NCBI GenBank assembly: GCA_015075365.1 | Contig: JABTUN010000001.1 | Coordinates: 1,674,001 to 1,738,000 of the forward strand | From: Verrucomicrobiaceae bacterium | GTDB taxonomy: Bacteria > Verrucomicrobiota > Verrucomicrobiia > Verrucomicrobiales > Verrucomicrobiaceae | Length of the DNA: 64,000 nucleotides | Direction: 5' to 3' | Shown: positions 32,490 to 41,529 of the stretch, piece after piece | Numbering within the stretch: position 1 is the stretch's first letter | How the letters are laid out: each line of letters begins with the position of its first letter | The notes under the pieces: generated by a model | Seen by the model: the letters and a program-made list of their open reading frames with translations, nothing else | Databases searched by the model: none | What the model was told of the DNA's origin: nothing | Translations under genes and position numbers: made by a program

Positions 32490-33739
32490 GTCGCCTCCAT
32501 GAAATCAGCCGGGAGGATGCCCGGGGGCACATGGCGCGGCTCGGCGATGAGGCGCACCAGCTTGTCGAAGACCTCGCGGCCCTTCACGATCTCGATCTGC
32601 ACGCGCATGAAGTAGAAGGGCACGTCCGTGGGCGGCAGTGCCGGGAAACGCACATAATCCTTCTCCGTGGTGACCATGCAGTGGACGTCGCGCCGCTGGC
32701 AGCGCTCGATGAACTGGGTGATCTCCGGCCCGTGAAAGCGGTGATGGTCCGCAAAGCGCGCGGTGACCTCCACGCGCGCGCCGAGGCGGCGCAGGCCGTT
32801 TTCAAAGCTCTCCGGCACGGCGATGCCGCTGAGCGCGCCGACGAATTTCCCGCGCATCTCCTCCAGCGGCATCCTTTCACCGGTATGGACGTTTTCGAAG
32901 TGCATCGGCCGGTGACGGCACTCGATGATCTCCGCCGCCTTGTTGTAACGGCGGATCTGCCGCACGAGGTCGTCGCTGTCGCCGTCGCTCTTGGTGATGA
33001 AGATGTAGCTGGCGCGGCGCAGGTTGCGCGGCGGCTCCCGCAGCGTGCCGCGCGGCAGCATGTGGCCGTTGCTGCCAAAGGGCGCCGTCTTGTCGATCAG
33101 CACGATGTCGTGGCGGTGCTTGAGCTTCAGATACTGCAAACCGTCGTCCAGCAGCAGCACATCCGCGCCCAGGTGCTTGATGGCGTGCGCGCCGGCCTTC
33201 ACGCGGTTCTTGTCCACCACGACGGGCACGCCCGGACAGTTCCGCGCCAGCATGAAGGGCTCGTCCCCGGCCACGTGGGAGTCGAGCAGCACGTTTTCGC
33301 CATCGCTCACGATGCGCGGCGGCGGCTCGGCCGGTTTTTCCGCCAGGCCCAGCCTGGCGCCGACACGCTGGAGGAGCGGCGGCTTCTTCTGGCGCTTGGA
33401 CTTGTAGCCGCGGCTCAGGATGCACACGCGGCGGCCCTTTTCTTGCAAGGCCTTCGCCAGGAGTTCGACCACCGGCGTTTTGCCCGTGCCGCCGACGGTC
33501 AGATTGCCCACGCTGACGACCGGCACGCCCAGGTGATGGTCGTGAATGAAGCGCTCCCGGTACAGCATGAGCCGCAGGGACACCGCGCCGGAGTACACCA
33601 CCGCCAGCCCGCGGAAGGCCACGCGCAGCAGGGACGCGCGGATGCCGCGGCGGTTATGCACCACCACTTCCGTCACAAAATTCTCCAGATCTTCCAGGGC
33701 GTCCCTCACAGGCGGCCATTGGAGCGCAACCAGCGCCAA
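32486..33739 (-). CDS. lpxK: Tetraacyldisaccharide 4'-kinase LpxK
   Basis: 417 aa. Phosphorylates the 4' position of the lipid A disaccharide precursor, at the inner membrane. The N-terminus is membrane-associated, with the P-loop [29 protein letters not shown] and a GDEPFMLAR (lipid-kinase motif) plus [15 protein letters not shown] are clear. The frame is somewhat longer than E. coli LpxK (328 aa), mainly through an N-terminal extension and the C-terminal [15 protein letters not shown] region. First gene of the operon with fdhD. Its presence confirms a Gram-negative outer membrane with lipid A. Confidence 0.92.
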   Translation of the reverse strand: MALVALQWPPVRDALEDLENFVTEVVVHNRRGIRASLLRVAFRGLAVVYSGAVSLRLMLYRERFIHDHHLGVPVVSVGNLTVGGTGKTPVVELLAKALQEKGRRVCILSRGYKSKRQKKPPLLQRVGARLGLAEKPAEPPPRIVSDGENVLLDSHVAGDEPFMLARNCPGVPVVVDKNRVKAGAHAIKHLGADVLLLDDGLQYLKLKHRHDIVLIDKTAPFGSNGHMLPRGTLREPPRNLRRASYIFITKSDGDSDDLVRQIRRYNKAAEIIECRHRPMHFENVHTGERMPLEEMRGKFVGALSGIAVPESFENGLRRLGARVEVTARFADHHRFHGPEITQFIERCQRRDVHCMVTTEKDYVRFPALPPTDVPFYFMRVQIEIVKGREVFDKLVRLIAEPRHVPPGILPADFMEAT

Positions 33740-33792
33740 AAGGCCAGTTCATCCTGTTGCCGAAAGCCGGCTTTGGCGATTTGTTCCGGCCC

Positions 33793-34203
33793 ATGTCCCG
33801 CCACGCCATCCGTCTCATCGTCCTTGCCTTCCTGTGGATTTCTCTTCCTGCCATCGCCGCCGAACCTGCGGAAGGCCCGGACAAGGCGGCGGAAAAGTTT
33901 TATGCCGGCTATGTGGCGCTGGTGGAGGCCAACAAGGACACGAAGTCGTGGATCGCGGAGTCCAAGGCGGTGACTCCGGCCTTCAAAAAGGCCTACGCGA
34001 AGGCGATGTCCGCGGAGTTTGTCGATACCGATCCGGTGCTCCAGGCCCAGGACATTCCATCCATGCCGTTCAAGGCCGGCAAGCCGAAGATCAAAGACGG
34101 CAAGGCCACCCTGACGCTGGCAGCGGACGGCATCAAAGTCAGTGTGCAGATGGCGCTCGTCGAAGGCGCCTGGCTGGTGGACGCCGTGCGCCCGGCGAAC
34201 TGA
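33793..34203 (+). CDS. Small secreted protein, DUF3828-like pattern
   Basis: 136 aa from ATG 33793; a signal peptide (AIRLIVLAFLWISLPAIAAE) is clear. The mature part is a compact alpha/beta domain with KAAEKFYAGYVALVEAN, TPAFKKAYAKAMSAEF and a C-terminal beta region GAWLVDAVRPAN. This layout resembles periplasmic DUF3828/DUF4878-type NTF2-like domains, but the family is not certain. Alone between divergent lpxK and convergent hemA. Confidence 0.6.
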   Translation: MSRHAIRLIVLAFLWISLPAIAAEPAEGPDKAAEKFYAGYVALVEANKDTKSWIAESKAVTPAFKKAYAKAMSAEFVDTDPVLQAQDIPSMPFKAGKPKIKDGKATLTLAADGIKVSVQMALVEGAWLVDAVRPAN

Positions 34204-34207
34204 GCGC

Positions 34208-35260
34208 TCACGCGTTCACAAACCCGAACTTCGCGAGCTGCTCCTCGATGATCTGCTCGCAGAGGGCGAGCTGGCGTTCGCGCTCGCGCCTGCCCTCGTC
34301 GGCGATGGCCTGGAGGGCGTCGATGTCGTAGAGATAAACGCCCTCGATGTCGTTGACGGCGGGATCGACATCGCGCGGGACGGCGATGTCGATGATGAGC
34401 AGGGGCTGCCAGCGGCGGCGGCGCATGACCTGCTCGATCTGGTCCTTTTTGATGACGAAATGCGGCGCGCTGGTGCTGGAGATGATGACGTCCACCTCGT
34501 GCAGGGCGTGCTCCCATTCGTCGAACTTCATGGCGACCCCCTTCATCTCCGCGGCGAGCTCGACGGCCTTGTCGTAGCTGCGATTGCTCACGATGATGCT
34601 CTTTGCGCCGCGGGAGAGCAGGCTCTGCGCGCAGGTGCGGCTCATCTCCCCGGCGCCGACGAGCATGACGCGGCATTCCTTGAGGTCGTGGACCTTTTCC
34701 GCGAGATCGACGGCGACGCTGCCGACGCTGGTGGAGCCGCGCTGGATCATGGTGTCGTTGCGCACGCGCTTGCCGACGGTGAAGGCCTGCTGGAAGAGCT
34801 TGTTGAGCGTCTTGCCGGTGGCGCCGGTGTCGAGGGCGGTTTTGTAGGCGGCCTTCACCTGGCCGAAGATCTCCGTCTCGCCGAGAACCATCGAGTCGAG
34901 ACCGCTGACGACACGGAAGAGATGCCGGGCGGCCTCGGCGGCGTCGAGATTGTAGAGGACCATGGCCTCGGCGTGCTCCGGCTGGAGCTTGAAGTGCCGC
35001 ACGAGGTAGTCGCGCAGCTCGTCGTGGCTGGTTTTGCCGTCCGGCAGCTGGTGCGCGGCGTAGATCTCGACGCGGTTGCAGGTGCTGAGCACGACGCTTT
35101 CGCCAAAGCCGGGCAGGTGGCGGATCTCCCGCACGGCCTGCGGCACGACATTCTCGGGAAAGGCCAGGCGCTCACGCACCTCGACGGGCGTGGTCTTGTA
35201 GTTCAGCCCCACGCACACGAGCGAGCCGGTGGCGCGGATGTTGTCAGTCGGCTCAGGCAT
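34208..35260 (-). CDS. hemA: Glutamyl-tRNA reductase
   Basis: 350 aa from ATG 35260 (MPEPTDNIRATGSLVCVGLN). Reduces glutamyl-tRNA to glutamate semialdehyde, the first step of C5 haem biosynthesis. The catalytic cysteine lies in VVLSTCNRVEIYAA. The NADPH-binding domain shows VMLVGAGEMSRTCAQSLLSR, and a C-terminal dimerisation helix is partly shortened (the protein is 60-70 aa shorter than E. coli HemA). Upstream ccsA ends inside its start (8-bp overlap), a haem-linked pair seen in many bacteria. Confidence 0.93.
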   Translation of the reverse strand: MPEPTDNIRATGSLVCVGLNYKTTPVEVRERLAFPENVVPQAVREIRHLPGFGESVVLSTCNRVEIYAAHQLPDGKTSHDELRDYLVRHFKLQPEHAEAMVLYNLDAAEAARHLFRVVSGLDSMVLGETEIFGQVKAAYKTALDTGATGKTLNKLFQQAFTVGKRVRNDTMIQRGSTSVGSVAVDLAEKVHDLKECRVMLVGAGEMSRTCAQSLLSRGAKSIIVSNRSYDKAVELAAEMKGVAMKFDEWEHALHEVDVIISSTSAPHFVIKKDQIEQVMRRRRWQPLLIIDIAVPRDVDPAVNDIEGVYLYDIDALQAIADEGRRERERQLALCEQIIEEQLAKFGFVNA

Positions 35261-36029
35261 GCGTGACGATCCAGAGCGAGATGAAGGGCAGCACAAAACC
35301 GAGCACGGCCAGCCAGGCGGTGCGGCGCGGGGAGGTGACGTGCCGCCACATGAGAAATGAGATCACGGCATACAGGCCCCACACGATCCAGGAGAAGACG
35401 AGCTTCGGGTTCGACACCGGGGTGTGCAGGGCAAAGGAAATGCCCAGCGCCGCGCTGAGCAGCACGAGGCCGAGGCCGACCAGCCGCTGGATCGCCTTCG
35501 CGAGCCCCTGGATCGGCGGCAGTTGATAAAACAGGGCATGGATGCGGTGCTGCTTCAGCATGCGCTCCTGCACGAGGTACATGACGCCCGTGATGCAGCC
35601 CAGCGCGAAGGCGGCGTAGGCAATGAGCGCCACCGCCGCATGCAGCTCGACGAGCGCGTTGATCTTCCCCTTGATGGCATACGGCCCGAATCCCTGGGCG
35701 AGCGCGATGCCCTGCATGACCGTGACGAGCGGCGCGGTGAACAGCCCCAGGAGCGAGAGCCGGAAGCCCGATCCGACGAGAAAATACAGCAGCACCACGC
35801 TCCAGCCGATGAAGACCAGAATGTCCGCCACGCTCTTCATGGGACACTGGCCCACCTCCTGGCCGCGATGATAGAGAAACGCCGTCTGGAGGCCGAAACC
35901 CAGCGCCATGAGCACGACCTGCGCCTTCGCCTGCCTCCAGGCGCCGGATTTGATCGCCAGCAACGCCTGCACCACCGCCGCGGCAAAGGCCAGCGTGGCT
36001 GCGAGAAGAAGAATGGAGGTCAGCGGCAT
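35253..36029 (-). CDS. Cytochrome c biogenesis protein CcsA/HemX-type
   Basis: 258 aa, about eight transmembrane helices. The length and the context next to hemA fit the HemX/CcsA family of haem-handling membrane proteins. Candidate haem ligands are His in VELHAAVALIAYAAF and MWRHVTSPRR, and the family feature WGLYAVISFLMW is present. The tryptophan-rich WWD loop of classical CcsA is not apparent, so it may be HemX, an assembly factor with a role in glutamyl-tRNA reductase level, rather than CcsA. The gene overlaps hemA by 8 bp. Confidence 0.8.
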   Translation of the reverse strand: MPLTSILLLAATLAFAAAVVQALLAIKSGAWRQAKAQVVLMALGFGLQTAFLYHRGQEVGQCPMKSVADILVFIGWSVVLLYFLVGSGFRLSLLGLFTAPLVTVMQGIALAQGFGPYAIKGKINALVELHAAVALIAYAAFALGCITGVMYLVQERMLKQHRIHALFYQLPPIQGLAKAIQRLVGLGLVLLSAALGISFALHTPVSNPKLVFSWIVWGLYAVISFLMWRHVTSPRRTAWLAVLGFVLPFISLWIVTHA

Positions 36030-36142
36030 GAAAAGGGCGGGGATACTCGCGAAGGGGAGGCGACGCGCAAGGGTGAAGGCAATTCAGGCAGTGTGGTTCC
36101 CATTGCTTGCGCATCCCGGCATCTCCTCCATGATCCGCGCGC

Positions 36143-36676
36143 ATGAATTCGCAGACCCTCGACCACATCCGCGCCACGGTGCGTGATGTGCCGGACTTCC
36201 CGAAGCCGGGCATTCTTTTCAAGGACATCACCCCCGTGCTGGCCGATCCGGCGCTGATGGCGCGGGCCATTGACGGCATGATCGACGCCACAGGGGTGCT
36301 GAAGGTGGACAAGGTCGTGGGCATCGACGCGCGCGGCTTCATCTTTGGCGCGCTGATCGCCCAGCGGCTGAACGCCGGTTTTGTTCCGGTGCGCAAAAAG
36401 GGCAAGCTGCCGTGGATGACGCGCGGCGTGGATTACAGCCTCGAATACGGCAGCAACGCGATCGAGATCCACCAGGATGCCATCGCGCCAGGGGAGACGG
36501 TGCTGCTGGCGGATGACCTGCTGGCCACCGGCGGCACGGCGGGCGCGGCGCTGACGCTCATCGAGCAGTCCGGCGGCCAGATCGTGGGCAGCACCTTTTT
36601 CATCGAGCTTTCCTTCCTCAAGGGCCGCGAAAAACTGCGCGGGCACGGTCCGGTGCACGCGCTCATCACTTATTAA
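36143..36676 (+). CDS. apt: Adenine phosphoribosyltransferase
   Basis: 177 aa, the standard length. Salvages adenine to AMP. Conserved: VPDFPKPGILFKDITPVL at the start, KVVGIDARGFIFGALIA, and the PRPP-binding loop VLLADDLLATGGTAGAAL. FVPVRKKGKLPW is the flexible loop region. Divergent from ccsA; a shared 113-bp intergenic region (36030-36142) should hold both promoters. The glnD gene starts 12 bp after its stop on the same strand. Confidence 0.96.
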   Translation: MNSQTLDHIRATVRDVPDFPKPGILFKDITPVLADPALMARAIDGMIDATGVLKVDKVVGIDARGFIFGALIAQRLNAGFVPVRKKGKLPWMTRGVDYSLEYGSNAIEIHQDAIAPGETVLLADDLLATGGTAGAALTLIEQSGGQIVGSTFFIELSFLKGREKLRGHGPVHALITY

Positions 36677-36688
36677 ACGCGACACGGC

Positions 36689-39475
36689 ATGACGGAACGC
36701 GAGTACCTGCGGCATCTCCAGCGCATCGGCGATAAATTCTTCCCGGAGGACGAGAAGCGCCCGCACCCGCGCGGCGAGATGCTGCGCCGCGCCAAACGCT
36801 TCCTCAAACTGAAGGAACAGCGCATCCGGCAGCGCCACCGCGCCCAGTTCAGCGGCGCGGAGACCTGCCGCATGCGCAGTGACGTGATCGACCTCCTCAT
36901 CCGCGAGCTGTGGGAGGACTCCGTGGCCGCGCTGGAGCCGGCGGTGCGGAAAAAGCTCAACATCAGCGTGGTGGCGCACGGCGGCTACGGACGCCGCGTG
37001 ATGAGCCCCGGCAGCGATGTCGATCTCACCTTCATGTTTCCCGGCAACAGCGGCCAGGTGTCCAAGGAGGTGGCCAAGCTCATCAGCGACTTCCTGCTCT
37101 TCCTTTACGACCTGAACTTCAAGGTCGGCCACGGCGCGCGCAGCGTGGGCGAGTGCCTGAACCTCGCGAACGAGAGCATGGAGACAAAGACGGCGCTCAT
37201 GGAGGCGCGCTTCCTCACCGGCCAGGAGGAGGCCTTCAAGGAGTTCCGCGCGCGCTTTGACAAGGAGTGCATGAACGGCCGCGAGGCCGAGTTCCTCCGC
37301 CGGCGGCAGGAGGATCTCGCCAAACGGCACGCCAAGTTTGACAACACGCCCTTCGTGCAGGAGCCGCACGTCAAAAACGGCTGCGGCGGCCTGCGCGACT
37401 ACCAGAACCTCATCTGGATGACCTACGCGAAGCTCGGCACGCTGAACCCCAAGGACCTCGTGGCCGCCGGCTGCATCTCCAAGAGCGGCTGGCAGGAAAT
37501 CGAGAAAGCCTACGCCTTCATCCTCCGCGTGCGCAACGAGATGCACTACACGGAGCGCCGCGCGCAGGACCAGCTCACCCTGCGCCTGCAGGGCCAGGTG
37601 GCCTCCAACCTCGGCTACCGCCACAAGCGCGTCCTGCGCCGCATCGAGGCGCTCATGCATGATTACTACACCGCCACGCGGGACATCCTCCAGCGCAGCA
37701 GCCAGATCATGGACCGCTTTCACCCCCAGGCGCTGGAGGACGCGGAGCAGCGGCGCGGCCTGCGCGGCTTCCTGGCGCGCAGCAAATCCAAAAAGCAGGT
37801 CGAGAAGTTCGACGGCTTCATCCGCAAGCACGAGCGCATCGACGCCGAGGACAAGAACGTCTTCAAAGAGGACCCCAACCGCCTCATGCGCCTCTTCCTG
37901 CACACCCAGCAGCGCCATCTGCGCCTCAGCCCGGACCTCTTCCAGCTCGTGCAGGACAACTTCCGCCTCGTCGATCAATCCTTCCGCTACGCAAAGGTGA
38001 ACCGCGAGACCTTCGAGGCCATCCTCTCCCAAAAGGGCGATGTCGCCCGCGTGCTGCGCCAGATGCACCGCGTCGGTTTCCTCGGCAAATGGATGCCGGA
38101 GTTCGGCGCGCTCACGAACCTCGTGCAGCATGAGTTTTTCCATCTCTACACCGCTGATGAGCACACGCTGCGCACCATCGACAAGCTCGACGAGCTCAGC
38201 GATCCCACGCTGCCCGGCGTGAAGCTCTACCAGCAGCTCTTCCACGACCTGCAGCAGCCCGTCATCCTCTACCTCGCCCTGCTGCTGCATGACGCCGGCC
38301 GCGCCGCGAACAAGAAAACGCACAGCGACGAGAGCACCACGCTGGCCGCCGCCGTGTGCCGCCGCCTCCAGATCAAGGGGGAGCGCCGCCGCCTGCTGCT
38401 CTTCCTCGTGGACAACCACCTGCTCATGTACCGCACCGCCACGCAGAAGAGCCTGGAGGACCCCGCGGTCATCGAGGAATTCGCCGGCATCGTGCGCACG
38501 AAGGAGAATCTCGACACGCTCCTCGTCATGACCTACGCCGACTCGAAGGGCACCAGCGACAAGTCATGGACCGGCTACAAGGAGGCCGCCATCCGCCAGC
38601 TTTACCACAGCACGCTGCAATTCATGAAGGCCCCCGCCGACTTCATGCGCAGCCTGCACGCCCCGCTCGACGAGCTGCGTGCCGCCGTGCTCAAAAAACT
38701 CGGCGCCGGCTTCGAGGCGGAGGTCGATGCGCACTTCCGGCACATGCCCGCCTCCTACTTCAACTTCCGCGAGGCCGAGAGCATCATCGAGCATGTGCGC
38801 CAGTTCCGGGAGTTCTTCACGAAGCTCATCGCCGAGGACAAGGCGGAGGCCGGCCTGCTGCCCGTCATGCGCTGGGACGACCACCCCGGGCAGGGCTACA
38901 GTGATCTCACCGTCGTCTGCTGGGACCGCCACCTGCTCCTCGCCCGCGTCGCCGGAGCCCTCGCCGCGCAGAGCATCAACATCCTCAGCGCCGACTTCTT
39001 CCGCCGCGCCGACCACCTCGTGCTCGACATCTTCCGCGTCTGCACCACGAATTTCACCGCCGTCAGCGCCAAGGCCGCGCGCCAGCGTGTCGAGGCCGCC
39101 GTAAAGGCCGCCTTCCTCGACCCGGACTTCGATTTCAGCCGGGAGATCGCCGAAAAACGCGCCGCCGCGTCCTCCTTCGACGCCATCAGCGCCGAGCTGC
39201 CCCAGCGCGTGTATCTGAACAACCACATCTCACCGGATGAGAATGTGCTGGAGCTCCAGGTGCTCGACCGCCTCGGCCTGCTCCACGACGTGTTCATGGC
39301 CGTCGGCCGCCTCGGCCTCAGTGTCACCCACGCCCGCATCAACACCGAAAAGGGCGCCGCCATCGACACCATCTACATCCAGGACGAGCAGGGCCACAAG
39401 GTCACCGGCAAGGAGGAGCTCGAAGCCCTCGCCGACGCCGTCAGCGCCGCCGCGCTGACGACGGTGCCGGGGTGA
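36689..39475 (+). CDS. glnD: [Protein-PII] uridylyltransferase / uridylyl-removing enzyme
   Basis: 928 aa. Senses glutamine and adds or removes UMP on PII to control nitrogen metabolism. Domain order: N-terminal nucleotidyltransferase (GGYGRRVMSPGSDVDLTFMF, with SDVD metal ligands, near residue 95), GlnD_UR_UTase helices, an HD hydrolase domain (YLALLLHDAGRAANKKTHSD, near residue 535) and two C-terminal ACT domains (DLTVVCWDRHLLLARVAGAL near 740 and VLELQVLDRLGLLHDVF near 855). All catalytic motifs seem intact. The start at 36689 gives a full N-terminus. It may be cotranscribed with apt. Confidence 0.95.
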   Translation: MTEREYLRHLQRIGDKFFPEDEKRPHPRGEMLRRAKRFLKLKEQRIRQRHRAQFSGAETCRMRSDVIDLLIRELWEDSVAALEPAVRKKLNISVVAHGGYGRRVMSPGSDVDLTFMFPGNSGQVSKEVAKLISDFLLFLYDLNFKVGHGARSVGECLNLANESMETKTALMEARFLTGQEEAFKEFRARFDKECMNGREAEFLRRRQEDLAKRHAKFDNTPFVQEPHVKNGCGGLRDYQNLIWMTYAKLGTLNPKDLVAAGCISKSGWQEIEKAYAFILRVRNEMHYTERRAQDQLTLRLQGQVASNLGYRHKRVLRRIEALMHDYYTATRDILQRSSQIMDRFHPQALEDAEQRRGLRGFLARSKSKKQVEKFDGFIRKHERIDAEDKNVFKEDPNRLMRLFLHTQQRHLRLSPDLFQLVQDNFRLVDQSFRYAKVNRETFEAILSQKGDVARVLRQMHRVGFLGKWMPEFGALTNLVQHEFFHLYTADEHTLRTIDKLDELSDPTLPGVKLYQQLFHDLQQPVILYLALLLHDAGRAANKKTHSDESTTLAAAVCRRLQIKGERRRLLLFLVDNHLLMYRTATQKSLEDPAVIEEFAGIVRTKENLDTLLVMTYADSKGTSDKSWTGYKEAAIRQLYHSTLQFMKAPADFMRSLHAPLDELRAAVLKKLGAGFEAEVDAHFRHMPASYFNFREAESIIEHVRQFREFFTKLIAEDKAEAGLLPVMRWDDHPGQGYSDLTVVCWDRHLLLARVAGALAAQSINILSADFFRRADHLVLDIFRVCTTNFTAVSAKAARQRVEAAVKAAFLDPDFDFSREIAEKRAAASSFDAISAELPQRVYLNNHISPDENVLELQVLDRLGLLHDVFMAVGRLGLSVTHARINTEKGAAIDTIYIQDEQGHKVTGKEELEALADAVSAAALTTVPG

Positions 39476-40000
39476 GGCAAATCAGTCGGAAACTTTTTCA
39501 CACACGCTTTATCAGGCCGCCATTTCGAAGCTCACAGTGGCAGACCTTTCATGTAAACTTCGATCTGGGCGAGGATTTCAGGTTCATCCGTGAAGTTGGT
39601 GCGGAGAGTCTTCGACACTGCTTCGCCATGCCAAAGAGAGGCTGAAAGCCTCAAGGATTCCAGCCCAGGGTTGAAGCGGCGTGGCCGCGCAAACCCTGGG
39701 ACCCAGGAAAAGTCAGCCAGGCGCTCTGAAAGAGCGCAGGAGAACCCGCGAAAGCTCTCCCGCACTCTTTCAGAGTGCCGCACTCATTCCGACAAGTCCC
39801 CAGGCTCTTCGAGCCTGGGCTGTGCTCCCAGAGCCTTTCAGGCTCGTATCCGCACGTTCTCCGACACGTTTTCAACTCCCCCCCAGGCAGGCTCCAGCCT
39901 TCCAAGCTCTTTCCACGCGCGCTCACTTCCCGGATGAACCTTGTTTTTTGCTTTTGTTTTTTGTTCGGCCTCTTGCTTGGGTGTCATGGCGCAATGGAAG
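39476..40000. other. Gene-free stretch with hairpin mosaic and a possible relic
   Basis: No convincing gene in about 525 bp. The left part (39532-39600) encodes, on the minus strand, a tail ending AQIEVYMKGLPL that could be a gene relic. The middle is the hairpin mosaic annotated separately (39638-39845). The right end has a T-rich run at about 39940-39975. Confidence 0.5.
39638..39845. repeat. Hairpin-mosaic repeat, copy 1
   Basis: About 208 bp built from perfect hairpins: GAGGCTGAAAGCCTC, AGCCCAGGGTT with AACCCTGGG, GCGCTCTGAAAGAGCGC, GCACTCTTTCAGAGTGC, CCCAGGCTC with GAGCCTGGG, and GAGCCTTTCAGGCTC. A second copy at 44493-44703 has the same order with substitutions that keep the pairing, which suggests selection on structure. 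TGAAA or TTTCA forms the loop of most hairpins. Probably a REP/BIME-like intergenic element. Confidence 0.8.
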
Positions 40001-40441
40001 TTACAATGTCTTGATGAAGGCCACAGCTCTTTCTACTTCCGTAAAGCCGCAAGCCACATGAACCGAAATACTAACCTCATTGCTCAGCACAGTGTCGCTG
40101 GCAAACTCCAGACAGCCTTGTTCTCTGGCCCATCGCTCAGACGCCTCAATCAACTGACGCGCAATCCCCTTCTGCCGGAATGATGGCAGTACGAACAGAC
40201 CTTCAAGATAAGCCACGGGAGTCGTGGTAGCTCCTTCCACATACTCACGTCGAATGGACAATTCAGCAAAACCACAAAGCATTCCTTCGGGTGATTCGGC
40301 CACGAAAGTGATCCCATCCAGAGGCTTCGCTCTCTGGAAGTAATGTCGGACATCTGCGGAATTGGATGCATCAGGCCACAAGAGGCTGCGCAGAGCGGTC
40401 CACTTGTCGCCATCGGCTATTGCTACGGGTCGCACCTCCAT
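40001..40441 (-). CDS. AAC(6')-like aminoglycoside N-acetyltransferase (GNAT)
   Basis: 146 aa. A GNAT-family chain with the AAC(6')-I order: VAYLEGLFVLPSFRQKGIAR (the Q/RxxGxG/A acetyl-CoA loop), EASERWAREQGCLEFASDT, LSNEVSISVHVACGFTEVER and the terminus AVAFIKTL. These residues match chromosomal aminoglycoside 6'-N-acetyltransferases, which modify the 6' amino group of kanamycin- and tobramycin-type drugs. Whether it confers resistance is unknown; related enzymes can have other substrates. The gene lies in a lower-GC patch with two unknown genes, so it may be recently acquired. Confidence 0.8.
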   Translation of the reverse strand: MEVRPVAIADGDKWTALRSLLWPDASNSADVRHYFQRAKPLDGITFVAESPEGMLCGFAELSIRREYVEGATTTPVAYLEGLFVLPSFRQKGIARQLIEASERWAREQGCLEFASDTVLSNEVSISVHVACGFTEVERAVAFIKTL

Positions 40442-40560
40442 GATGAGCTGTTTCTTGGCCGTCTAAGCTGTGGCGACGGCGAGCGCAAGACTCCGCTCAT
40501 GCGACCGGCTGATACGAGCCGTTGCCACCAGCGTTTTGTTCGCCCCGTTTGGTTGATGGT

Positions 40561-41088
40561 TCACTGCTGAAGGCCTGAGGGATAAAGTGGAATGCTGCTG
40601 CTATCGGAACGGTAGAACAGCGTCAAAACTGCCCCCGTCAGGCAGACGACAGTAGTCACCAGGAGAAGGGCTATCAAAGGAAGCCATGAGCGATGAGCGT
40701 CCGTCGAATCGGTCGTTCCGCCAGCAGCACGAAGCAAGAGCGCCAGCCAGCACGTCAAAGTATAGAGACAGGTCGCGAGCCAAACCCAACGAGCCAAGCG
40801 CAAGGACAATGCTCCGGTGGCAGCCGCCAAATGGAACAAGCAAACGAAAGGCGTAGCTACGAAACAGAAATACATGAGCAGTCCCCCTGCACCACCTGTG
40901 TAAGTAGTGGAGGATGACGTAGCCGCACCAAACAAAATGAACGTCATGGTCAGCGCTATGATCGCGACAAACGGTGTTGCGATACCAGTGCCCAAAACGA
41001 TGAGTCCCGACAGAATCCTAGACGCGACTGGCGGACGAGGCGCGGGAACTCGCGGCTCAGTCGGGGCTGGTAGTGGCGGTGGACTCAT
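40561..41088 (-). CDS. Hypothetical membrane protein with Pro-rich N-terminus
   Basis: 175 aa. After a proline-rich N-terminus (MSPPPLPAPTEPRVPAPRPP) there are four hydrophobic stretches: LIVLGTGIATPFVAIIAL, GLLMYFCFVATPFVCLFHL, WVWLATCLYTLTCWLALLL and LIALLLVTTVVCLTGAVLTL. No family recognised. Proline-rich, cytosolic-facing N-termini are common in small membrane proteins of this phylum. Sits between the acetyltransferase and another unknown gene, all on the minus strand. Confidence 0.6.
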   Translation of the reverse strand: MSPPPLPAPTEPRVPAPRPPVASRILSGLIVLGTGIATPFVAIIALTMTFILFGAATSSSTTYTGGAGGLLMYFCFVATPFVCLFHLAAATGALSLRLARWVWLATCLYTLTCWLALLLRAAGGTTDSTDAHRSWLPLIALLLVTTVVCLTGAVLTLFYRSDSSSIPLYPSGLQQ

Positions 41089-41211
41089 GGCCTACGGGTT
41101 CAGTTCTTGGGCGAACGATAGAGTGGATGCACCGGCGGTGGCGAGCCCGAATTCAACTAGAGGCTTTGACGCCGGTTGCATCTCACAGCTTGTTCTCCTT
41201 GATTTTTGTGT

Positions 41212-41529
41212 TCATACGAGAGAGTGGATGCTGCTCGAAAGAACCACGAACTCAGTGATGCCCGCCTTCGATTCAATACCCCAGGGTCGGGATGTGTCGA
41301 TCTTCGAAAGATCCCTACCAAGCTCGTCTGTCCAAGTCGAATTCACATCGCAGGCAATTGTCCCACTCCGTGGGTATGCGCTATCTAGTCTGAGATCCTC
41401 ATTCGATACCACGGGAACCTTCTCAACGAATTGATGTAGGACGCCATCGGCATCGATCATCTCACACGAAACCCAGCCTGGAAAGCCATCGTCAACAAAA
41501 GCGGTGATGCTGATTCGAATGGCATTCAT
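41212..41529 (-). CDS. Hypothetical 105-aa protein
   Basis: Begins MNAIRISITAFVDDGFPGWV and continues with a predicted beta-rich chain, VSCEMIDADGVLHQFVEKVP and ITEFVVLSSSIHSL. No signal peptide or membrane helix. The look (short beta strands, acidic turns) is that of small orphan immunity-type or SMI1-neighbour proteins, but no family can be named. It starts about 160 bp from the minisatellite. Confidence 0.55.
   Translation of the reverse strand: MNAIRISITAFVDDGFPGWVSCEMIDADGVLHQFVEKVPVVSNEDLRLDSAYPRSGTIACDVNSTWTDELGRDLSKIDTSRPWGIESKAGITEFVVLSSSIHSLV

Noticed and set aside
36020..38419. 799-residue minus-strand open frame opposite glnD
   Set aside because: The plus strand encodes the complete GlnD with all motifs; the antisense frame is a high-GC artefact.
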